This document shows positions 1 through 10,600 of a stretch of DNA of 64,000 nucleotides, one piece after another. The stretch is from Alphaproteobacteria bacterium. GTDB taxonomy: Bacteria; Pseudomonadota; Alphaproteobacteria; Micavibrionales; Micavibrionaceae. The first letter of the stretch is position 1. Each line of letters begins with the position of its first letter. Location: contig CP065008.1 in NCBI GenBank assembly GCA_016699735.1, positions 1,736,001 through 1,800,000 on the forward strand, given 5' to 3'. The notes under the pieces were generated by a model, which saw only the letters and a program-made list of their open reading frames with translations, made no database searches and was not told where the DNA came from. The translations under genes and the position numbers were made by a program.

Positions 1-2
1 TC

Positions 3-1340
3 TGGCTGAGTCTTGTTCTTGCTCGGGAGTTGGTTATGCCGATCAGCGAACTGATTTCGACATCCGATCGTGTACGCTCCGGTGACCTCACGGCCAGAGT
101 ACCCGAAGAAAAAAGCTTCGAGGAGTTTGAATATCTGGCGAAGTCCTTTAACCGCATGACCCAGCAAATTCAGCAGCAGCGCGACGAATTGATTAACGCC
201 AACCGACAGATTGACCTGCGCCGCCGCCTGACGGAAAGTGTTCTAAAAGGGGTTTCATCCGGTGTAATCGGCCTCGATGAGTCAGGAAAAATTAATCTTT
301 CCAACGCTTCGGCTGATTTACTGCTAAGCCAAAAATCAGATATCACTGGTCGTCACATTTTTGACGTGCTGCCGGAACTTAAAGACCTTCTGGAACGGGC
401 TTACAGCCGGCCGGGGAAAATTACGCAACAGGAAATTATCCTTGAAAGTCAGGAGAAAGAAGCTTCCGGTCGAAGAATTTTCCTTTTTCGTGCGAGTCTG
501 GAACCTCTGGCCGAACAGCAGAAGGGGATCATCCTGACTTTCGATGACATAACAGAGTTCCAATCGGCACAAAGAAAAGCCGCGTGGTCCGATGTTGCCC
601 GCCGCATCGCCCATGAGATCAAAAACCCCCTGACGCCTATTCAACTCTCCGCCGAGCGCCTAAAGCGTAAGTATCTTGGGCAAATTCACGAAGACAAGGA
701 GACTTTCACCACCTGTACAGAGACAATCATACGCCATGTCGAGGATATCGGTCGCATGGTTGATGAATTCTCTTCCTTCGCCCGGATGCCGGAGCCCTAT
801 CTTAAGGAAATGTCTCTAGCAAAGGAAATCCGTAATGCTCTGATACTTCCACAGCAGGCGCACAGCGATATCAGGATTACAATTTCTGTAGACCCGTCTT
901 GCGAGCAGGTTCAGGTTGATTTGGACGCCGTTCAGATCAGGCAGGTCATGAATAACCTCATCCAGAATTCCGTAGACTCGATCAGGACAAAGCTGGAATC
1001 AGACCGGGACGCACTCGCAGAAATAAGAATTTTCATCGCCAGACAGACTCCTGACGAAGTAGTCGTCGCTGTTGCCGACAGCGGCATGGGCCTGCCGTCG
1101 GGTGAAAATCCTGAGAGATTGACGGAACCTTACGTAACTCATAAGACCAAGGGGACGGGTCTGGGGTTGGCCATCGTAAAAAAAATCATGGAAGATCATC
1201 GGGGAAGATTACTGCTTACAGTCCCTGAAGAATTTAAAAAAATCAAAGGCTGGAGTGAGCTCGGGGGCGCTACTTTAATCCTCACATTCCCGCTAAAAAG
1301 CGAAACAACTCATCAAGCAATAAAAAAGGAAGTGGCGTGA
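3..1340 (+). CDS. ntrY: NtrY-type sensor histidine kinase, 3' part
   Basis: The C-terminal part of a nitrogen-responsive membrane histidine kinase; the reading frame is open to the window edge, so the N-terminal transmembrane/sensor part lies upstream. Visible in order are a HAMP linker (motif RVRSGDLTARV), a PAS-like region, a HisKA H-box (AHEIKNPLTP, histidine codon at 612-614) and a HATPase domain with N box (NNLIQNSVDS) and G boxes (DSGMGLP, GTGLGL). The TTG at about position 30 is internal and not the real start. The stop overlaps the start region of ntrX, so the two are co-transcribed and NtrY very probably phosphorylates NtrX. Known for the family: control of nitrogen metabolism and redox or envelope genes in alphaproteobacteria. 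Confidence 0.9.
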   Translation, partial: WLSLVLARELVMPISELISTSDRVRSGDLTARVPEEKSFEEFEYLAKSFNRMTQQIQQQRDELINANRQIDLRRRLTESVLKGVSSGVIGLDESGKINLSNASADLLLSQKSDITGRHIFDVLPELKDLLERAYSRPGKITQQEIILESQEKEASGRRIFLFRASLEPLAEQQKGIILTFDDITEFQSAQRKAAWSDVARRIAHEIKNPLTPIQLSAERLKRKYLGQIHEDKETFTTCTETIIRHVEDIGRMVDEFSSFARMPEPYLKEMSLAKEIRNALILPQQAHSDIRITISVDPSCEQVQVDLDAVQIRQVMNNLIQNSVDSIRTKLESDRDALAEIRIFIARQTPDEVVVAVADSGMGLPSGENPERLTEPYVTHKTKGTGLGLAIVKKIMEDHRGRLLLTVPEEFKKIKGWSELGGATLILTFPLKSETTHQAIKKEVA

Positions 1341-2770
1341 TCATGAAGGCGGATATACTGATTGTCGATGACGAAGAAGATATCAGAAACCTGATCAAGG
1401 GTATTCTGGAAGACGAGGGCTACAAACCGCGTCTGGCCTCCAGTTCGAAAACAGCCTACGAAGCGGTGGCCGCAAAAGTGCCCGATATCATTATTCAGGA
1501 TATCTGGCTGCAGGGCAGTACGGAGGACGGGCTGAATATTCTTGAAAACGTTAAATCCAGACACCCTCACATCGCCGTCATTATGATCAGCGGTCACGGA
1601 ACGATAGAAACAGCCGTGTCGGCGATCAAAAAGGGCGCCTACGATTTCATTGAAAAGCCCTTTAAGGCCGACCGCCTCTTGGTCATGATCCGCCGCGCCA
1701 TGGAGCATGTCGTTTTGAAGAAGGAAAATGAAAATCTGCGCCGCCGTGCCGAAACCATAGAGGATGAGATTGCCGGGAATTCTCAGATAATTAAAAACCT
1801 TCAGACGGTTGTTGATCGTGTCGCTCCAACCAACAGCCGTGTACTGCTGAACGGGGAACCGGGAACAGGAAAAAATCTGGTAGCAAGGTATATACACAGC
1901 GTCTCGAAGCGATCGGATAAGCCCTTTATGGTGCTGAATTGCTCGACACTGCACCCGGATCGGCTGGAGCGTGAACTGTTCGGCTCGGCCAGCGGCTACA
2001 TGAACCAGCCCGAAAAACATGGGATTTTGGATATCGCAAACGGCGGAACGCTCCTGCTGGATAAAATTGCGGATCTCCCTGTAGAGCTTCAGGGAAAACT
2101 TGTGCGGGTCTTACAAGAGGACGCCTTCCAGAGAATGGGGGCCAGCGAAAGGATAGCTATTGATGTGCGTTTTATCGCTTCGACCAGTCAGGATATAGAA
2201 CAAAACATGATGCAGGGAAAGTTTCGGCAGGATCTGTTTTATCGCCTAAACGTCGTACCCATAAACATGCCACCTTTGCGTAAGCGCCGGCATGATATTC
2301 CAATGCTGGTTGATAATCTCATGAAATCACTAACACGCCAGTCAGAAACTGCTCCGCCGCGCTTTAATACCCAGGCTCTGAGCGCTCTTCAGGCCTACGA
2401 CTGGCCCGGAAACATCCGGCAGCTGAGAAATACCCTGGAGTGGGTATTGATCATGGCCGGAAATCAGACAAAAGCTGAATTCGGGCTCGAAGATCTGCCC
2501 CCTGAGGTGAAGGGTTTGCCGTCTCTGGTAACAGCAGGGGCTAATCCGCAGGAATTCATCCACCTGACCTTGCGTGAGGCGCGGGAGGGGTTCGAGAAGG
2601 AGTACCTTCAGGCGCAGATTCAGCGTTTCGGCGGCAATATCTCCAAAACTGCCCAGTTCGTAGGGATGGAGCGTTCCGCTTTGCACCGGAAAATGAAATC
2701 TCTTGGGATTTTTTCTGATGAAAAGTCAGAAGGTGAATCTGATTCCCTAAAAAATCTGAAACGAGCCTGA
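1337..2770 (+). CDS. ntrX: NtrX response regulator (AAA+, no GAFTGA loop)
   Basis: Response regulator partner of NtrY. Order: receiver domain (phospho-acceptor Asp55 counted from GTG, in IIIQDIW), AAA+ domain with Walker A GEPGTGK, and a C-terminal Fis-type helix-turn-helix. The start may be GTG 1337, overlapping the ntrY stop, or ATG 1343. Two oddities are visible. The sigma-54 contact loop GAFTGA is replaced by GSASGYMN. The Walker B acidic pair is DK (Asp242-Lys243) instead of DE. Alphaproteobacterial NtrX proteins commonly lack GAFTGA and act at sigma-70 promoters; the Lys at Walker B additionally suggests weak or absent ATP hydrolysis (inference). It forms a run with murI just downstream. 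Confidence 0.92.
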   Translation: MIMKADILIVDDEEDIRNLIKGILEDEGYKPRLASSSKTAYEAVAAKVPDIIIQDIWLQGSTEDGLNILENVKSRHPHIAVIMISGHGTIETAVSAIKKGAYDFIEKPFKADRLLVMIRRAMEHVVLKKENENLRRRAETIEDEIAGNSQIIKNLQTVVDRVAPTNSRVLLNGEPGTGKNLVARYIHSVSKRSDKPFMVLNCSTLHPDRLERELFGSASGYMNQPEKHGILDIANGGTLLLDKIADLPVELQGKLVRVLQEDAFQRMGASERIAIDVRFIASTSQDIEQNMMQGKFRQDLFYRLNVVPINMPPLRKRRHDIPMLVDNLMKSLTRQSETAPPRFNTQALSALQAYDWPGNIRQLRNTLEWVLIMAGNQTKAEFGLEDLPPEVKGLPSLVTAGANPQEFIHLTLREAREGFEKEYLQAQIQRFGGNISKTAQFVGMERSALHRKMKSLGIFSDEKSEGESDSLKNLKRA

Positions 2771-2773
2771 GTG

Positions 2774-3586
2774 ATGAATCTGGGCGTCTTTGATTCCGGA
2801 TTGGGCGGCCTTTTGATCGCAAAATCCATACGTACGCATCTCCCCGATATTGATATGATTTACTATGGAGATACGCTCCACTTGCCGTACGGCAACCGTT
2901 CGGCGGAAGCCATATACGAATATTCACGCCGCGCCATGGAGTATCTCTTCAGTCAGGATTGCCGCCTGATTATCGTCGCCTGCAATACCGTCAGCGCCAC
3001 AGCCTTAAGAAGACTTCAGCAGGAGTACCTCCCGTCATCTCCGTGGCCCGAAAGAAGGATAATAGGTGTCGTCGTCCCAACACTTGAGGAGGCAATCGAA
3101 AAGGGACATAAAAATATTGGTCTTTTAGGAACGCACCATACGGTCAACTCGAACGTCTACAGTCAGGAACTCCAAAAGCTGAATCCCGACATTCAAATCG
3201 TCCAAAACGCCGCGCCTTTGCTCGTGCCTATGATCGAAAATGACGGCATCCGCTGGATTGATCCGGTATTGAAACATTACTTGGCACCATTGATTGAATC
3301 CGGAAGCGAATGTCTTATTTTAGGCTGCACCCATTATTCGCTTCTGAAGGACAAAATCACCACGTTAGCGGGTAAGAACATGACTTTGCTATCGCAGGAC
3401 GAAATCATTCCCCGAAAACTAGCCAGCTATCTGGACAGACACCCGGAAATCGCCAACGACATAGGCCGCTCTGGAAAAAGCAGGTTCCTCGTCAGTGACC
3501 TGACACAAAATTACAAAGAGTCCGCGATCAGCCTTTACGGGCAGCATATTGAAATTGAAAAAACCACCTCGGGAGAGATATTGTGA
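2774..3586 (+). CDS. murI: Glutamate racemase
   Basis: Interconverts L- and D-glutamate for peptidoglycan synthesis in the cytoplasm. About 270 aa, normal for the family. The N-terminal motif GVFDSGLGGL and the two catalytic cysteines are present: Cys in ACNTVSA (codon 2981-2983) and Cys in GCTHYS (codon 3326-3328). A GTG at 2771 directly after the ntrX stop is an alternative start; ATG 2774 is taken as more likely. The 3' end overlaps the next gene by four bases (GTGA), implying translational coupling within the ntrY-ntrX-murI-HAD run. Confidence 0.93.
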   Translation: MNLGVFDSGLGGLLIAKSIRTHLPDIDMIYYGDTLHLPYGNRSAEAIYEYSRRAMEYLFSQDCRLIIVACNTVSATALRRLQQEYLPSSPWPERRIIGVVVPTLEEAIEKGHKNIGLLGTHHTVNSNVYSQELQKLNPDIQIVQNAAPLLVPMIENDGIRWIDPVLKHYLAPLIESGSECLILGCTHYSLLKDKITTLAGKNMTLLSQDEIIPRKLASYLDRHPEIANDIGRSGKSRFLVSDLTQNYKESAISLYGQHIEIEKTTSGEIL

Positions 3587-4248
3587 GCGCAAAGATTAGG
3601 CACCCGGAAGCTGTATTTTTCGACTGGGACGGAACTTTGGTGGACAGCTACGGATTTCTGAACGATGCACACTCGCACGTATTAGGAGAATTGGGCTTTC
3701 CGCCCTTCAAACAGAACGAATTCAAGGAGTATTTCGGCAAACCCCGCGAAATCCTCTACACCACAATTTACAAACACCGTTCTGAGGAAGCGAAAGTTCT
3801 CTTCGAAAAATACGTGAATGAAAACACTGATAAATTGAAGTATATGCCCGCAGCAGATTTAATTCTAAATCTGCTAAAAGAAAGAATGACGGTAATGGGG
3901 GTGGTGAGCAACAAGAAAGGCTCCATCGTGCGGAGGGAAATTGAATATTACGGCTGGTCCTCTAATTTTTCAGTCGTCGTCGCCGCGGGGGAGTCCGCAG
4001 CCGACAAGCCCTCCGGAGAACCTCTTCTAAAAGCCCTTAGCCTGACAAATTTTAGGGATAAAAGACATACAGCCTGGTACGTAGGGGATACGGACATTGA
4101 CATGAGATGCGCGCAGGAAGCGCTTTGCCCCGCCGTATTACTCACAGCAGGCGAGGATATGTCAGCAACAAAAAGGGAATACAATCCTATTTTGTCTCTG
4201 AAAAATTGTCAGGAGCTTTACGAGTTTTTGGTTGCATTGAACGCATAA
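3583..4248 (+). CDS. HAD-family hydrolase, phosphoglycolate phosphatase-like
   Basis: A 221-aa haloacid-dehalogenase fold phosphatase. Motif I is FFDWDGTLVDS with the nucleophile and acid/base aspartates; motif II is VVSNKKG; motif III/IV include a conserved Lys (AADKPSG) and GDTDIDMRCA. A cap domain lies between motifs I and II, as in Gph/PGP-type enzymes. The start is GTG 3583 overlapping the murI stop by four bases. The substrate cannot be told from sequence; phosphoglycolate or another small phosphorylated metabolite is likely. Confidence 0.82.
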   Translation: MSAKIRHPEAVFFDWDGTLVDSYGFLNDAHSHVLGELGFPPFKQNEFKEYFGKPREILYTTIYKHRSEEAKVLFEKYVNENTDKLKYMPAADLILNLLKERMTVMGVVSNKKGSIVRREIEYYGWSSNFSVVVAAGESAADKPSGEPLLKALSLTNFRDKRHTAWYVGDTDIDMRCAQEALCPAVLLTAGEDMSATKREYNPILSLKNCQELYEFLVALNA

Positions 4249-4345
4249 TTCGCTAAAAACTAGGACGGAGGCTATTCTTTGAAAAAAGATAAAGTCCTGA
4301 CACTAAAGTAAAAAAAACAAGTGCCATAACAAAAAGGAAAAGAGC

Positions 4346-4597
4346 ATGTCAGAAAAAATTCAGAACGTTCAGGATGTCTTTCTGAATAAAATCCGCAAGG
4401 AAAAAATGGCCGTCACTGTTTTCTTGGTTAACGGCGTGAAGCTCCAGGGCATTGTCACCTGGTTTGATAATTTCTGTATCCTCCTGCGCCGCGATTCGCA
4501 TATCCAGCTGATCTACAAGCACGCCGTGTCAACCATCATGCCCGGCGGACCTTTGAGCCTTAAGGACGGCGAGGACGGAAAAGACTCCGACGATTGA
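4346..4597 (+). CDS. hfq: RNA chaperone Hfq
   Basis: A hexameric Sm-like RNA chaperone that pairs small RNAs with mRNAs. 83 aa, typical of alphaproteobacteria. Sm1 (VTVFLVNGVKLQGIVTWFD) and Sm2 (LIYKHAVSTI) motifs are intact, followed by a short acidic tail. The RBS aaaggaaaag lies just before ATG 4346. The 97-bp spacer from the HAD gene is AT-rich and may hold its own promoter, though no clean -35/-10 pair was seen. hflX follows after 24 bp, the classic hfq-hflX arrangement. Confidence 0.97.
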   Translation: MSEKIQNVQDVFLNKIRKEKMAVTVFLVNGVKLQGIVTWFDNFCILLRRDSHIQLIYKHAVSTIMPGGPLSLKDGEDGKDSDD

Positions 4598-4621
4598 TAG
4601 GGGCTTCCCTCGGCAGGTGCT

Positions 4622-5989
4622 TTGAGCAACACAGACAAGCTGAAGAGTAAAAAAGGCAAGGCGGACTCCGGTGATCAAACAGCGGAAAGCGCCTATATTG
4701 TCCAACCCCTCAGTACGGCCAAACCACCGACCCGGGCAACCGAAGATATCATTGAGGAGGCCGAAGGTCTGGCCCGCGCCATTTGGCTGAAGGTGCTGAA
4801 AACACGCATCGCCAAAGTCCAGAAAATCAATCCGGCCAGTTACATCGGCAAGGGAACGGTTGAGGATATCGCTCAGGATATCGAGGAACTGCAACCCTCC
4901 GTGGTCATCGTGAATCAGGCGCTTTCACCCGTGCAGCAAAGAAACCTGGAAACCGCATGGAAAGCCAAGGTCATCGACCGCACAGGGCTGATCCTTGAGA
5001 TTTTCGGCGAACGCGCCCGCACGAAGGAAGGGCGTTTACAGGTCGAATTGGCCGCGTTGGAATATCAGCGATCACGCCTCGTCCGTTCTTGGACCCACCT
5101 GGAAAGACAGCGCGGCGGAGCAGGCTTCATGGGCGGACCCGGCGAAACTCAGATCGAGCTTGACCGTCGTCTGATTTCCGACCGAATTACAAAGCTTAAA
5201 AAAGAATTGGAGAATGTCCGACGCACCCGCGACCTCGGACGCAAAAGCCGCGAGCGTGTTCCTTATCCCATCGTGTCTCTGGTCGGTTACACAAATGCCG
5301 GAAAATCGACTCTGTTTAATGCTCTCACCGATGCTGGGGTATTAGCAAAAGATTTACTTTTCGCCACGCTCGACCCCACCATGCGCCGCCTCAAGCTGCC
5401 AACCAAGCAGGAAGTGATCCTCGCCGACACTGTGGGCTTTATCTCCGATCTGCCGACACATCTGGTTGAATCCTTCCGTGCAACATTGGAGCAAATCACG
5501 AGCGCTGACGTAATCCTGCACGTCATTGACGTCTCGCGCCCGGATTACAGGCAGCAGCGCGAAGATGTCATAACGATCCTCAAAGACCTTGAGGTCGATT
5601 ATGAAACCGACCCCCGCATCATTGAAATCTATAACAAAATTGACAAGCTCTCCGAAGATAATCTCGCAGACTTCAAGCGCCTCGCCTCTTACGGTAAAAT
5701 AAGGTCTGTGCCTCTATCCGCGCTGAAGGGGGAGGGAAAGGAAAGTCTATTAAGTGAAATTGCAAAATTAACCGCAGCGGGAAGGGAAGAAATCGTCTTC
5801 AAACTCCGGCCCGAGGACGGAAAAGCCCTCGCATGGCTTTACGCGCACGGAGAGGTTTTGCAAAAAAAAATAACAGAAAAGGAAATAAGAATAAATGTAC
5901 GTCTGCACGACTCGGATAAGGAAAAATTCTTTTCGCAGTTTAACTACAAACCTTCACGCTCAAGACAACGAACAAAGACAAAGACGTAA
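4622..5989 (+). CDS. hflX: Ribosome-associated GTPase HflX
   Basis: A ribosome-binding GTPase implicated in splitting or rescuing stalled and heat-damaged ribosomes. 455 aa: HflX N-terminal domain, coiled coil, then a G domain with G1 GYTNAGKST, G3 DTVGF and G4 NKID, and a C-terminal tail. The start is TTG 4622, 24 bp after hfq; no ATG is better placed, so a weak start is likely. The N-terminal ~30 residues are charged and low-complexity. It converges with gltD, the stops being only 11 bp apart, with no hairpin terminator between. Confidence 0.94.
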   Translation: MSNTDKLKSKKGKADSGDQTAESAYIVQPLSTAKPPTRATEDIIEEAEGLARAIWLKVLKTRIAKVQKINPASYIGKGTVEDIAQDIEELQPSVVIVNQALSPVQQRNLETAWKAKVIDRTGLILEIFGERARTKEGRLQVELAALEYQRSRLVRSWTHLERQRGGAGFMGGPGETQIELDRRLISDRITKLKKELENVRRTRDLGRKSRERVPYPIVSLVGYTNAGKSTLFNALTDAGVLAKDLLFATLDPTMRRLKLPTKQEVILADTVGFISDLPTHLVESFRATLEQITSADVILHVIDVSRPDYRQQREDVITILKDLEVDYETDPRIIEIYNKIDKLSEDNLADFKRLASYGKIRSVPLSALKGEGKESLLSEIAKLTAAGREEIVFKLRPEDGKALAWLYAHGEVLQKKITEKEIRINVRLHDSDKEKFFSQFNYKPSRSRQRTKTKT

Positions 5990-6000
5990 AACTCATAGCG

Positions 6001-7644
6001 TTAGGGGTCGTAAGTCTCAAGCTCGATATGATCCTGCTTGTATTTAAGCTTAATGCGCTCAGGATAGCGGAGAGCATCGTGCAAAAATTTTGCAGCATCC
6101 TTCCCGTCTCGCAAGCCCTGCACGACGAGGGATGGACCGCGAACGATATCCCCTGCGGCCACAACTATTGCACTGTCGTCCCCGTAGTGAACGCGGCCAA
6201 CGGTTCCTGTACCCGGTGGATAAGGCTCGGGATGGTGAACCGGATTAACGGCAAGCGTCCCGTCTGGCTTCAAGGGCATTTCAGGAATGTTGAAAAGGGA
6301 AGGCAAATCTTCAGGCTCAAACCCGACCGCGCTGATCACAAGGTCGGCTTCGATCACTTCGTCTCCTCCGGGAACTTCAACCAGCTTCCCATCGACCATC
6401 TGTGTTTTGGCAACCGTGACCTTGTAAGACTTATCGGAAACCCTTTCCATGGCCTTGGCCTTAGAGTAATAACGGATACGGTCGTCATCCTGAAACTCCC
6501 TGAGAGCATAGCCAAGATCTTTGTCATTGGCCTTAACGTCATCCGGCCCCTTATAATAAAGCCCGATGACTTCTGCGGCGCCTTGTCTCTTAGCCGTACG
6601 CATACAATCGATCCACGTATCGCCGCCGCCCACAACGACAACTCTTTTACCCTGGCCGTTTAGCCACCCGGGATTACCCTCATCATCAGAGTATCCGGGA
6701 ACTTTTGTGCCTTCAGAAACACGGTCCTGCGTGGAAAGATAATCAATGGCCGGAAGCACTTCGGAGGCAGCATCTCCTTCCATCCGGGCGCTTTTCGAAC
6801 GGTAAGTGCCGGTAGCGATAACGATGGCATCAAACTCGCGAACAAGATCGGCAAACGGAATATGCTTATGACCGTCATGAGCATCCCCTTCGCCGCATTG
6901 TCCGATAGACATGCGCGTATGTATAACGACGTTCGGCGCAGCATCCAAACGCTGGAAATTTCTGTCGACAACCTCCTTGGGCATCTTGAAGGCAGGAATG
7001 CCGTAACGCAAAAGCCCGCCGGGTTGTTCGCTGCGCTCGAAAATCTCGACATGATAACCGACATCGGCCAAAGCGGCGGACGCCGCAAAACCGGCCGGCC
7101 CGCTGCCAATCACGGCGACTTTGAATTCGTTGTTCAGGCCTCGCGGGTTGATAGGCGGAACAAGTCCGTATTTCCAGGCGGTGTCAGAAAGAAATCGCTC
7201 GATATTTCCAATCGAAACAGCGCCCCAGTCGGATTGGTACAAGACGCAAGCACCCTCGCACAAAGCGGCTTTAGGGCAGACAAATCCGGTTGCATCCGGC
7301 ATCGGGTTAGTACGGTAGACCTGATCGATGGCAAGCTCAATCTGCCCTTGGGCAAGTTTCTGCAACCAGTCAGGTATATTATTGTTAAGAGGGCAACCGG
7401 ACAGTTTTACAGGCGTACCGATAGAGCAAAACGGGGTCGCGCACTGGCCGCAACGTCCCGCCTGCTTCATGGCAATCTGGGTATCATAGAGAGTGTCTAC
7501 AGGCACAAAACTCTGACGCGCTTCGGTCGCAGAAATAGTAAGAGGGTTCTCGCGGCTGACATCAGGAAAGGCCACAAGCTTCTGGGCTTGCCTCACAAGG
7601 TCTCTTAACTCTACAATATCACCTGCTTTATTGTCTTGCGTCAT
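6001..7644 (-). CDS. gltD: Glutamate synthase [NADPH] small subunit
   Basis: Beta subunit of NADPH-dependent GOGAT. It passes electrons from NADPH through FAD and 4Fe-4S clusters to the large subunit. The N-terminal cysteine-rich segment (CGQCATPFC, SGCPLNN, CPKAALCEGAC) carries the cluster ligands. FAD-binding VIGSGPAGFAAS and NADPH-binding VVVGGGDTWID motifs follow. 547 aa, somewhat longer than the usual ~480. It lies 14 bp downstream of gltB in the same operon; together they convert 2-oxoglutarate and glutamine to two glutamates. Confidence 0.95.
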   Translation of the reverse strand: MTQDNKAGDIVELRDLVRQAQKLVAFPDVSRENPLTISATEARQSFVPVDTLYDTQIAMKQAGRCGQCATPFCSIGTPVKLSGCPLNNNIPDWLQKLAQGQIELAIDQVYRTNPMPDATGFVCPKAALCEGACVLYQSDWGAVSIGNIERFLSDTAWKYGLVPPINPRGLNNEFKVAVIGSGPAGFAASAALADVGYHVEIFERSEQPGGLLRYGIPAFKMPKEVVDRNFQRLDAAPNVVIHTRMSIGQCGEGDAHDGHKHIPFADLVREFDAIVIATGTYRSKSARMEGDAASEVLPAIDYLSTQDRVSEGTKVPGYSDDEGNPGWLNGQGKRVVVVGGGDTWIDCMRTAKRQGAAEVIGLYYKGPDDVKANDKDLGYALREFQDDDRIRYYSKAKAMERVSDKSYKVTVAKTQMVDGKLVEVPGGDEVIEADLVISAVGFEPEDLPSLFNIPEMPLKPDGTLAVNPVHHPEPYPPGTGTVGRVHYGDDSAIVVAAGDIVRGPSLVVQGLRDGKDAAKFLHDALRYPERIKLKYKQDHIELETYDP

Positions 7645-7658
7645 ATTGATCCCCTTTA

Positions 7659-10600
7659 TCAGTGCAGCGCAAACTCGGGAGTCTCTTCGACTTCCGGTGT
7701 AGGTGGCGGAACATAAGAGGGCAGAACATACTTAAAGTGCTTCAATGAATCCTCCCAGTGATCCAATATCTTCTGCCCATGCCGCGATCCGGTCTCGCGC
7801 ACATGCTTCTCAACCAAAAATTTGAGATCCTGTTCTTCCTTGCTGCCTGAAGTAATTTGCCGAAGAACAACATCATCATTCGCCCGCTCTTCCAGCGTGT
7901 TGGCGATATCATAGATGAAGGCATCACCCCCGGTCATACCTGCGCCGAAATTATGCCCGACCTCACCTAGGCACACGATCCGCCCGTTCGTCTGGTAATT
8001 GCAGCCGTTATCCTGCATACCCTCGACGACAGCAAGACCGCCGGAATTGCGGATGGCAAAGCGGTTTCCGGCTTTCCCGGCAACGAACAGCTCACCCTTG
8101 GTCGCGCCGAACAAGGCAAACTGTCCGATCAGGACATTATCCTGCGGGTTCTGTGCAATCGGACTGGCTTCGTCAGCGGAAATCACGATCTTTCCGCCGG
8201 AAAGTGATTTCCCGACCCCGTCATTGGCGCCATGTGCACGCAGGGTAAGACCCTGCTCGATAAACGCCCCAAGACCCTGTCCGGCAATCCCGTCCAGATT
8301 GATTTTTACATGATCCTCAGCCAAAAACCCGGTCTTATTGAGGGACTCAGGACTGAAAGCCTTTCGAAGGTGATAAGCCATACGCGCCCCGACAGCACGG
8401 TCAGTATTCGTGACAGAAACGGTAATCTCGGCAGGTCGTCCGCTCAGGATTTCCTCTCCGTATAGCTTTAGTATTTTTTCGTCAAAATACACGCCGCTGG
8501 GATGGTTAGGATCGGAATATTCGTTCCTTTCCCCGGCCTTGAGTTTACTGTGCAGAGGCGCTCCGGCAGGGTTTGGATTCTCAAGCATCCACCCCAGATC
8601 AATCCCCACATGCTTCCCGTAGACCTGCTCAAGGCGCTCAAAGCCGCGCCCGACAGCCTCGTCGATCGAACGGTAGCCAACGGCCGCCAACTGCTCACGA
8701 ACATCGCGGGCCAGATATCGGAACAGGTTCATGACCATGGTCACGGCTTTCTCCTGAGGAGAAACGGCACCGTCCAGAACTGGAAATTTTGCACGGAGTT
8801 TTTGATCCTGCGTAGCCACACCAACAGCACATTTATTACTGAAACATTGCCGCATCAGCAGGCAACCCGTCGCATACATCGGCAACGATCCGAAACTATA
8901 CTCCTCAGCACCCAGCAGGGCCGCGATGACGATGCCCCGCCCATCCCTTAAACCGCCATCGGTCGAAAGGGAGATAAACTCACGCCCGCCAGTGCGGTGC
9001 AAAAGCTGGTTAGCCGATGAAAGTCCGATCGACCACGGCATACCTGTATGCTTGATGGAACTTTTGGGTGAGGCTCCCGTGCCTCCGCGGAATCCGGCAA
9101 TATGTATGGTATCGGCTCCGGCCTTTTGAACGCCGGAAACGATCGTGGCGACTCCGGTCGTCGAGACAAGCTTTGTGCGGACGCGGGCCTCGGGATTGAT
9201 AGCCTTGAGTTCATAAATAACGCCGGCATGATCCTCGATCGAATACTGATCGTGGTGTGGAGGAGGGGAGATCAGTGTGACCCCCGGCTTGGTATGGCGC
9301 AGACGGGGAATGGCGCCATGGTTTTTTGCCCCCATCAACTGCCCGCCCTCACCGGGCTTGGCTCCCTGTGCGATTTTGATTTCGATTTCATCAGCACTCA
9401 TCAGATAACCGGCTGTCACGCCAAAGCGGGCCGAGGCATATTGTTTGACGCTGGGATCATGCTCAGTGCCGTAAAATTCAGGCTTTGCGCCCCCTTCGCC
9501 GCTATTGGATTTAGCGCCAAGGCGGTTCATGGCAACCGTAATCGCGTCATGCGCCTCTGGTGAGAGCGCCCCGAGTGACATAGCGCCATTCATAAAACGC
9601 GCCATGATCGTTTCTTCGGACTCGACCTCCTCGACAGGGATTGCATCGACCTCCTTAAAATTAAGCAAATCCGGAATATCGATAGGATGCTCTTGTCGGT
9701 TTCGCTCAAGCAGGTCTGTATATTGCCGATAAAATTCCCAGCCCTTGTCGCCGCCCTCGTTAACCGCATATTGCAGGAGCTTGATGGCAAAACCGCCATC
9801 GGCATGATATTCCCCGGCAGCGCGCGCTTTGAAAAGCCCACCATCGTTCAAGGTATCATTTGTCGAACGCTTGATATCGCGGTCGTGGTGGTGGACAAGG
9901 CGCGTTTCCAGCATATCCATGTCCATCCCGCCGATAGGGGAGGGGATTCCCGGCATATGCTCGTCAAGGATAGTCTGCGAAATTCCTAAAGCTTCAAAGA
10001 GGCGGGCTTGTTTGTACGAAGACAAGGTTGACACGCCCATCTTCGACATAGTCTTCGCAAGTCCCGTATGAAGAGCATGATAAAAACTGTCAAGGCATTC
10101 CTGCAAGTCAGGCCTCTTATCACCCTTATCATAGGCGCCCTCCGCATGACGGGCAGAGATTGTGCGCTCGGCAAGCTGGCAGGTGCCATAATCCGCCCCA
10201 ACCCCGAACACGCAGTTTTGTCTGTGCGTCTCATAAGCGGAATTATCGTTGAACCCGATCGAAGTCTGGTCCCTGAGTTCTGATTTAATCAGGTGGGTAT
10301 GAACGCCTCCGACCGCCAGCATCATGGGCACAGCAACCTTATGCTCGTTTGTAAACTCATCGGTCAGAAAAATATGTTTGCCCTGGTGTGCCGCACTCGC
10401 TGCTTCTCCAAGTATTCTGTCCATAGCTGACCTAAGAGACTCGCCCCGGCTGGTATCGAACGTGCAATCGATAACATGAAGATTTTGCTTGCCGATCCTG
10501 TCTTGAAGATCGCGCTTGTGCTGTTCGGAAAGGATAGGGGTTTCGTTCAGGAGAAATACAGGCTTTCTGGAAGGACGCCCAGTGGAATCATGCAAAGAGC

